A stretch of 64,000 bases of DNA from Poa pratensis (taxonomy: Eukaryota > Streptophyta > Magnoliopsida > Poales > Poaceae): the NCBI GenBank assembly GCA_947311845.1, contig CAMZMU010000063.1, positions 60,144,769 through 60,208,768 on the forward strand, written 5' to 3'. A program made the translations under genes and the position numbers. The notes beneath the pieces are model-generated. The model was given only the letters and a program-made list of their open reading frames with translations. It was not told the DNA's origin and made no database searches. Positions 56,817 to 64,000 of the stretch are shown piece by piece (positions within the stretch are counted from its first letter, which is position 1; each line of letters begins with the position of its first letter).

Positions 56817-58099
56817 TGAAAGATCGATATGTCGACTAGAGGGGGGTGATTAGGCGACTACCAAATTTTAATTCTTTTTCGATTAATTAAGGCTTGAGCA
56901 AAGTATAACAAGGTTGACTAGATGTGCACTAAGTGAGCAACCTATGTGATACAAGCAAGGTAAGCAACGTAGCGGAAGCAACAAGTAAAGGATAGAAGTA
57001 ACCGCAAAGTGGAGACACGGAGATGTTTCCCGTAGTTCCTTCCCAAGGGAAGTACGTCTACGTTGGAGGAGTGTGGAGCCACCTAGGCGCTCCAATAGCA
57101 CGGATGTGCTCACTCTATTCTCCGTGAGCTTTACCCGTGGGGGTTCGGCTCATTCACTATGAGGTCACCTTGATGGCGTTGACCAAGCCGGTACACAAAG
57201 GTTGGGGAACTCCACAATGAGTTGAAGCCTCCCAACAATGCCTCGGACTTCCTCCGAGACTCACAAAGGCACCTCGAGTTACAAGCAACCCAAGATGCAA
57301 GTTCCACACTATCCGTGTGGGGGATTTGAAATTCCTTCGGTGGAGACGTAGATCTAGACCTCCTCCTTCACTCCACAAAGTATCAAGAGGTTTGGGTGGT
57401 TGGAGTGGGAGATCTTAGTAGGTTGAAGCTTTCATCAATGGAGGAGAGAGAGCATAGGAAAACTTAGTCTTCAAGTGGGGAAGAAGACCCCTTTAAATAG
57501 CTCCTCCAAAAGTGGCCGTTGCGCAGCCAGATTCCCGCGGCGGTAGTACCGCTGGGGGCAGCGGTACTACCGCTGCCTTCCTTCGTCTTCAATTCAAACG
57601 GCTCGAAATTCTGGAGCCCGCGCCTGTCTTCAAAGCGGTACTACCGCTGGAGGCAGCGGTACCACCGCTGCCCAGCGGTACTGCCGCTGCGGCTACCGCC
57701 CATCGCAACAGAGGGTGGAAAACAGCGGCACCACGGGCGGTACTGCCGCTGCATAGCGGTACCACCGCTAGGTCTGGCGGTACTGCCGCTGCGCAGCGGT
57801 ACTACCGCCCGTACCGCTGGAGCTACCGCTGATGGAAACAGAAGCTGAAAAACGGCGGTACCTCCAGCGGTACCGCCAGCGGTAGCTGGCTGAGCTTGCG
57901 AGGAAACCCTGCGCAGCGGTACTACCGGCCCTCCTGGCGGTACTACCGCTGCCTGGAGCAGAAAACTGCTAAGAGCAAATTGCAAGCTCTATTCGATGAC
58001 GCTTATATCAGAAATTCCTGGAAGCTCAAAATACATCGTTAGATACATAATTGTGTTATCACTAACACCAAAACATCATCTAGGGAAGATGCACTTTCA
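56817..58099 (-). repeat. 3' LTR of the Sirevirus element
   Basis: 1283 bp, from TGAAAGATCGATATGTC to GATGCACTTTCA, so its ends are short inverted repeats. A purine tract adjoins the inner end (AAAAAGGGGGAGA on the minus strand, at about 58116-58101). Contains the palindrome cluster at 57530-57960. Confidence 0.87.
57530..57960. repeat. Cluster of AGCGGTA-type palindromes in the LTR
   Basis: More than a dozen copies of AGCGGTACTACCGCT and shorter variants (CAGCGGTAC, GTACCGCTG), alternating in orientation. Each is an inverted repeat around a 1-base centre and could form a short hairpin. The ORFs across it are a result of the repeats. Confidence 0.88.
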
Positions 58100-58539
58100 A
58101 TCTCCCCCTTTTTGGCGTTAGATGACAACACAATTATCGCAAGGCAAAAGATTTGTAAAAGATAGACGGAGCTCCCCCTAGACATGTGCATTATTCATGA
58201 AATGCTTTTGAATGCACAAACGCACACAACCTAGGATCAATGCTCCCCCTAGCTTTTGCAAACTTTGCAAATAGTATAATATAAAGAGCTTGCAACAAAG
58301 AATAAGACATGAACAAAGATAATAAGCTAAGCAATTAAGGTTCACATGTCTTACACCACATGGAGAGATCCATAACTGAAAAATAAAAAGTGTTCACAAG
58401 CATAAGAGAAACAACACGAATAAAGAACAAGCTTGTGACACACAACCCTTGCGAAACCCCGTACGAGAGCCTACTAGATATCTCTCCCCCTTTGGCATCG
58501 AGACACCAAAAAGGGAAAGACCGATGCTAACGCCCCAAG

Positions 58540-60290
58540 GGTCACTCGAAACCGAACGGAGGCTGCTGAGAGGTGACTTCATCTTCTTCATAATCTGCCC
58601 AAGTGATCACCTGCCCTGCACTGTCCTGAGCTTGCCACTCCTCCCATGGAGTGATGTTCTTCTCCGAACCGGACTGCACTTGCTCTCCTTGAGCACGCGG
58701 TGAGCAATCAGCTTGGCGAGCCTTCTGCTCTTCATAGACATCATATTGGTTCCTCTCAACTTTCTTGGTCAGCTTGAAGAGCTTCTTCATAGAAGTAGCC
58801 ATCCAAAGGAAGGCCCTTCCTTGGTAGTGTGAGAGGGACCGGCTTCATCACAACTTCTTTGCTTTTCTTCTTCGGATGGGACTTGATAAGGAGCCGCTTA
58901 CTCTTGTGGGGAACCCAATCTCCGCATCCCCAAGCTCCTCAACAGCAAACTTCTCAATCCACTTCCAAATGATGATGCGCATAATGAGAGGAGCAAAGCG
59001 ATGTTCTTCTTCTTGATAATGACCTCCCAAAGTTCATGCCAAATGAAATCCATGACATCCAACTTCTTCCCCTTGCCTTGCATCTCCCTTGTGAGGAGCA
59101 TGAGTTCTTGAGAAACCATGAATTTCATCAATGTTGCCCACCTTTGGGTTGATTGTCTCGCGATAAATCCGGTGCATGATGTCCCAAGTGGGAAAAAGTC
59201 CCTTGGACTTGCCAACCTTCCACTTCTCAGCGCTCTCCGGGTCATATAAGGCAAGAGCTTCTCCACTTCTACAGCCTGCACCCCCGTATGATGGACACGG
59301 AAGTGAGTATCATCAAAGTCGTCGTAGAGGACGGAACCAAACTCCTCATACTCAAGCATCTGAGCAATTTCAGACCACTTCTCGTCAAACTTCTTATCCT
59401 TGTCATCCATGTGATGGTGCGCTCCGTCTCATTTCCAAAGTGAACGTGGCTAGAACTGAGCCACAAGCTTTCATCAAAATCTTGTTCCAACTCCATCATG
59501 GGAGAAGCCCAAACTCCTCACAAATGGCAAGAGCTTCTCCGAAGTAGTCACTCTTTCCCTCATATGATCCATATTAATGTGGTGCTGCTCCACATAGTTC
59601 TCCACGGCTTCTTCAACAAGATCTCATTGTAGCATTGTTCTTGAACTTGTTGTGAAAGAAAGGATTGTTGCCCCGAATGGAGGGAATTTGATCCATCCTC
59701 TCAATCACATAGCAATTGACAGCCCGCTTGACCGCAAAATCCTTGTCCGACATCTGACTAGCAGTCTTGGTCCTCTTGGGCAGGGTCTTCTCCGGAGGTG
59801 GAAACCTCCGGCGAGTCACGGGAACCCCATCAATCTCATCTTGAATCTCATCACACCATCGGTCCTTGGTTTCTTGCGCCCAACAGACTTGGTGCGACCA
59901 ACAGACGCACTACCTGTGAATAGCATGGGAGGGACAAGCACATAGGTAAGAATGCACCATTTCATTATTTTGGAGAAAAAGAGCACATGTCTACAAAATT
60001 GTATGAAATTAAAACTAGAGGGAGAGTGCCAAATCTAGTGTTGGAGATGTAACAAGAGACAATATTATGGCTTAAAAAGCACTAACATTATCTAGGGTTA
60101 CTCCTCTAAATCTAGGAAGAGGAACTTTCAATCTAGCCACAAATTTCGCAACAAAATGATAGACAAGGTTCTAGATCCACAAATACACACATCTACCTAC
60201 TCAATCTACCACGAATCCAAGAGGAACACCACTAATTTCATCTCTATCCATCAACTAGATGAGAGAGAGGGATAGGGCATACCGGAACTC
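58540..60290 (-). pseudogene. Env-like extra ORF of the Sirevirus element
   Basis: Lies between RNase H and the 3' LTR in the position of the Sirevirus env-like gene. A first exon may start at 60290 (MSSGMPYPSLSSS is the frame before a stop), with an intron to about 59918, whose acceptor is CTATTCACAG on the minus strand. The main body covers 59880-58540 in several frames: a basic nuclear-signal-like stretch (RRRFPPPEKTLPKRTK), then DKDFAVKRAVNCYVIERMDQIP, MDDKDKKFDEKWSEIAQML, LDVMDFIWHELWEVI and a C-terminal charged segment. It resembles plant retroelement ORFs of unknown function more than a true envelope; I see no signal peptide or membrane anchor. Frameshifts near 59440, 59600 and 59850. 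Confidence 0.5.
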
Positions 60291-60479
60291 ATGGCGGAGG
60301 ATCGAGGAGGAGGAGAGGTGCAGGAGGCGTCCCAAGCGTGGAGGAGAAAGCTCCGGGCCTGGGAGGGCTCCTTCTCGGCGGAGGAATGGCCGGCGGCGGC
60401 GGGATCTTGGGAGGAAGAGGGCACGGGGAGGAGAAAGAGTGGGAGAAATAACCCCACTCGAGTTGGCCCCGTGCCTTAT

Positions 60480-60640
60480 CCAGGAAAAATCCCGCGAGCG
60501 GTACTACCGCTCGATCCAGCGGTAGTACCGCCCCTGGTAAAAACAGGCCCAGTGGCGATACCGCGCTGCACAGTGCTGTGAAGCACGCGCAGCGGTAGTA
60601 CCGCCAGGGTGCCCGGTAGTACCGGCGCCTGGGGAAAAAT
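60480..60640. repeat. Second cluster of AGCGGTA palindromes
   Basis: Four copies of the AGCGGTAGTACCGC-type hairpin motif found in the LTR, here in the non-coding spacer between pol and the env-like ORF, close to the ORF's likely 5' end. Confidence 0.8.
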
Positions 60641-61156
60641 CAGCTGGGGCTCAAAAATGAGCCCCGAAGCCGATTTGACCGCCGTTTCCGACCATCCAAA
60701 CAACCAAGAGCATGAAAAAGGCATTTTTAGAGAGAGATAGGGCTGTTTTAAGAAAGAGTGTTGGCTTGGGATAGACAAGTAGCTGAGAAGGAGAAGAAAC
60801 TCAAGTTTGCAAAAACCAAACTTGAAGACCCAAGCTTGAGTTCTCTCCCCAAAAAGAAGTCTAAAAACCAAATAAGATCCAAATAAAACCAACTCCTCAA
60901 AAGGAGGAGGGCGGTGGCCTAGGCCACCATGTATGAGCAATTATCAACCCAAAACCGCGAAGATATATCTTGGGTTTAAGGCCAATACTCATCGTTTAAG
61001 CACAATTTGTCACCGGAGTGACCAAATAAAGCACGAATTGTCTATGTGCGCATAATAGAAGTAGTGTTGACTCATGAGTTGAGCTACACTCCCCCTATGT
61101 CCATGCATGCATCTAAACTAGTTACGATGTCTACTATGGGTACTTGTGCAAGGCGG

Positions 61157-64000
61157 TCAAGCAAAGTTGCTCGCATCAATGACATTTAGTTCATTCCTCA
61201 ACTCTCGAAATCTTGGTTCATCAAGGGCCTTGGTGAATATATCCGCAAGTTGATCCTTGGTTCCTACAAAAGAAAGGTCAATGTTGCCCCTTTCCACGTG
61301 CTCCCGGATGAAATGATGACGAACTTCAATATGCTTCGTCTTGGCATGTTGCACGGGGTTGTGGGCGATCTTGATAGCACTCTCATTGTCGCAAAGGAGA
61401 GGCACCTTGGTGAAGTTAATACCATAATCCTTCATAGTTTGAACCATCCATAAGAGTTGAGCACAACAACTTGCGGCGGAGATGTACTCGGCTTCGGTGG
61501 TGGAGAGAGCAACACAATTTTGCTTCTTGGAAGACCAACACACCAAGGAGCGGCCAAGAAATTGACAACTCCCGGATGTAGACTTCCTATCCTTCTTCTC
61601 TCCGGCATAATCAGCATCCGAATACCCATAAGATGAAAGCTTGAACCCTTGGGATACCAAAGACCAAAGTTTGGGGTATGAAGCAAATATCGAAAGATGC
61701 GCTTAACCGCCACTAAGTGGCTCTCTTTGGGAGCCGCTTGATACCTTGCACACTTACCCACACTAAACATAATATCCGGTCTAGATGCACAAAGATAAAG
61801 CAAAGAACCAATCATAGAGCGATAGAGTTTTTGATCGACATCGTTACCCTCGGTGTCGGTGTGGAGGTCGACGGAGGTGGACATGGGTGTCTTGTAAGGT
61901 TTGAGCTCCGTCATCGTGAACCTCTTGAGCATGTCTTGGGTATATTTGGCTTGATTGATGAAGGTACCTTCCCTATATTGCTTCACTTCAAATCCTAGGA
62001 AGTACTTCAACTCCCCCATCATGGACATCTCAAATTTGCTTGTCATTAGCTTTGCAAACTCATCATTGAAAGCATTGTTAGTAGAACCAAAAATGATGTC
62101 ATCTACATAGAGTTGGCATATGAAAAGATTGCCACCCACCTTCTTGGTAAAGAGGGTGGGGTCAATAACACCAACTTGGAATCCACGGTCTACAAGAAAC
62201 TCTCGAAGGTGCTCATACCACGCACGTGGGGCTTGTTTAAGGCCATAGAGTGCCTTGTCGAGCTTGTAAACATGGTCCGGATGGTTGGGATCCTCAAACC
62301 CGGGAGGTTGCTTAACATATACCAACTCATTAATAGGACCATTAAGGAAAGCACTTTTAACATCCATTTGTTGCAATTTAAAGTTATGATGAGATGCATA
62401 TGCAAGCAAGATGCGAATAGATTCAAGACGAGCAACGGGGGCATAGGTTTCACCGAAGTCAACACCTTCGACTTGAGAGTAGCCTTGTGCCACCAATCTT
62501 GCCTTGTTTCGAATGACAATGCCGTTCGAATCTTGCTTGTTCTTGAAGACCCATTTGGTGCCGATGACGTTCTTGCACCCATTTGGCCTTGGCACCAACT
62601 TCCACACCTTGTTGCGCTTGAAGTTATTGAGTTCTTCATGCATGGCATCAATCCAATCATGATCTTCAAGAGCTTCATACACCTTCTTGGGCTCGATGAA
62701 GGACACAAAAGCATGGTTGGTGCTAAAGCTTGCCAATTGTTTTCTTGTGACGACCTTGCTTTGGACACCTCCAAGAACTTTGTCCAATGTATGCTCTAAG
62801 CGAGTTAATTTTTGCTCTCTTCGCAATTCTCTTCTCTTCTTGGTCTCCTCCGAAGTTTCTTGAGAGATGACTTGATCATTTCCTTCATCATCGGAGTCAT
62901 GTGCATTGTTTTGATCTTGAGCTTGATCTTGATGAGGACCACCTTGATCTTGTTCTTGATCATTGTCGTGTGCACCATCTAGAGCTTGGTCTTGAACATC
63001 AAGTTGTGGAGAGGAACCACTAGGTTGATCTTGTTCTTGACCTTGCTCACTTGTTTGAGGGCTCGGAGTTTGTTCTTGGTTACGGGGAGGATCTTGAGTT
63101 GGTGATGGTATGACTTGAGGAGGAGCTCGAGGAGGATCTTGAACTTGAGGAGGATCCTCTTCAATGGGACGAATGTCCCCAATTGCCATCCTTCTTAGAG
63201 CGAGCTCCATAGGTACATCACCTACAACATTAGGATCAACTTGCCCCACTTGGGAGCCATTATCCTCATCAAACTTCACGTCACTAGATTCTTCAACTTG
63301 ACCGGTGGTCTTGTTGTAGACTCTATAGCCGTGAGAGTTTGTGGAGTAACCAACAAAGATGCCCTCTATAGATCTAGTCTCAAACTTAGATAACCGGTTA
63401 CCTTTCTTGCGAATGAAGCACTTGCATCCAAAGACACGAAAATAAGAAAGATCCGGTTTCTTCCCAAGAAGAATCTCATATGGGGTCTTGTTCAATAGCT
63501 TGCGGAGAAATAACCGATTTGTTGCATGACAAGCGGTGGAGATGGCTTCGGCCCAAAAGTTAACGGAGAAGCATACTCCGCAATCATGGTCCTAGCCGCA
63601 TCCATAAGAGTCCGGTTCTTCCTCTCCGCAACACCATTTTGTTGAGGGGTGTATGGAGTGGAATATTGATGAGCAATACCCTCTTCACTAAGAAACCCCT
63701 CCACGGTGTAGTTCTTGAATTCGGACCCATTATCACTTCGAATTGTCATGATCTTCTCTTGATATTGCGTTGAGCCATGTTGATGAAGTCAATGACTCTT
63801 TGTTGAGTCTCACTCTTCTTCTTGAAGAAATAGACCCATGTGTATCTTGAATAGTCATCAACAATCACCAAGCAATACTTCTTCCCACCAAGACTATCAT
63901 AAGATAATGGACCAAAAAGGTCCAAATGAATGAGCTCAAGAATCTTGTTGGTGGTAATCTTCGTCTTTGGTGGATGGGCTTCTCCATGTTGCTTTCCTAG
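61157..64000 (-). pseudogene. Sirevirus pol: integrase, reverse transcriptase, RNase H (partial)
   Basis: From the window edge inward: the integrase core (LDLFGPLSYDSLGG, SDNGSEF, TPQQNGVAERKNR), then a C-terminal region with a conserved [15 protein letters not shown] Gln/Asp/Pro-rich linker follows (63200-62880). RT shows [35 protein letters not shown], active site YVDDIIFGS, and [13 protein letters not shown]. RNase H has [20 protein letters not shown] and NESAIK. The 687-residue central frame (63495-61432) is open. Single-base deletions near 63767, 63563 and 61627 shift the flanking frames; otherwise the sequence looks young. Confidence 0.9.

Larger units (their letters stand above)
56817..64000 (-). 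mobile_element. Copia element of the Sirevirus lineage, 5' end outside the window
   Basis: Minus-strand Ty1/copia element. The 3' LTR is at 56817-58099, with an extra ORF downstream of pol, and pol (integrase, RT, RNase H) from 61157 to past the window edge. An ORF between pol and the 3' LTR and repeated palindromic motifs in non-coding DNA are known Sirevirus traits. gag, protease, the integrase zinc finger and the 5' LTR lie beyond 64000. The first five bases outside the LTR are CCAGT (56812-56816), so the same word should follow the 5' LTR. Confidence 0.88.

Noticed and set aside
57512..57985. Three overlapping ORFs of about 110 residues in the LTR
   Set aside because: Translation of the AGCGGTA palindrome cluster in different frames.
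1..64000. tRNA, rRNA, CRISPR, prokaryotic operon or phage-like content
   Set aside because: None seen; gene structure, introns and transposon content are those of a plant nuclear genome.

Overview
The window is nuclear DNA from a grass, almost certainly a Triticeae genome (wheat, Aegilops or barley group). Plant genes with GT-AG introns and GC-rich exons sit as small islands in nested LTR retrotransposons, CACTA and Mutator-like elements and Stowaway MITEs with the CTCCCTCCG ends typical of Triticeae. I saw no bacterial-type genes, tRNA or rRNA genes, or CRISPR arrays.

Layout. 0.6-1.7 kb: a seed-type tonoplast aquaporin (TIP3), minus strand, with one frameshift, followed by a Stowaway MITE. 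2.1-23.7 kb: one Ty3/gypsy element of the Tat lineage (minus strand, TSD TTGCC, 0.52-kb LTRs), enlarged from about 12 kb to 21.6 kb by three later insertions: a solo LTR (TSD CCAAC), a non-autonomous Athila-like LTR element with both LTRs, and a small CACTA element (TSD GAG). It also carries a spliced six-exon antisense ORF. 23.7-25.5 kb: retroelement debris, including a decayed Sirevirus 5' end. 25.5-29.0 kb: a Mutator-like element with a perfect 9-bp TSD carrying the start of a Ulp1-protease-like gene. 29.6-34.2 kb: a tandemly duplicated fragment of an unrecognised gene, then an intronless F-box/DUF295 gene just downstream of a copia LTR remnant. 34.5-37.8 kb: a six-exon predicted chloroplast membrane protein whose 5' leader was hit by a retroposon (16-bp TSD), itself split by a second Mutator-like element. 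41.2-46.3 kb: MIA40 and a mitochondrial carrier gene, divergent, with 264 bp between start codons. 47.3-50.1 kb: a complete ten-exon BRO1-domain gene. 51.5-56.8 kb: intergenic, with a MITE and an AT-rich tandem array of palindromic 12-mers. 56.8 kb to the end: a Sirevirus-type copia element (minus strand) with its 3' LTR, env-like ORF and most of pol; its 5' end lies outside the window.

How it fits together. Host genes are mostly organellar or membrane functions: vacuolar water channel, chloroplast membrane protein, mitochondrial intermembrane-space import (MIA40), inner-membrane carrier, and BRO1-domain trafficking. Insertions can be ordered by nesting, and five target sites are confirmed by target duplications. 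At least eleven single-base deletions, most in short homopolymers, break otherwise intact frames in unrelated host genes and transposons, and none of those eleven is an insertion. That pattern suggests residual consensus error in the assembly rather than independent gene decay, so the pseudogene-like calls should be read with that in mind.
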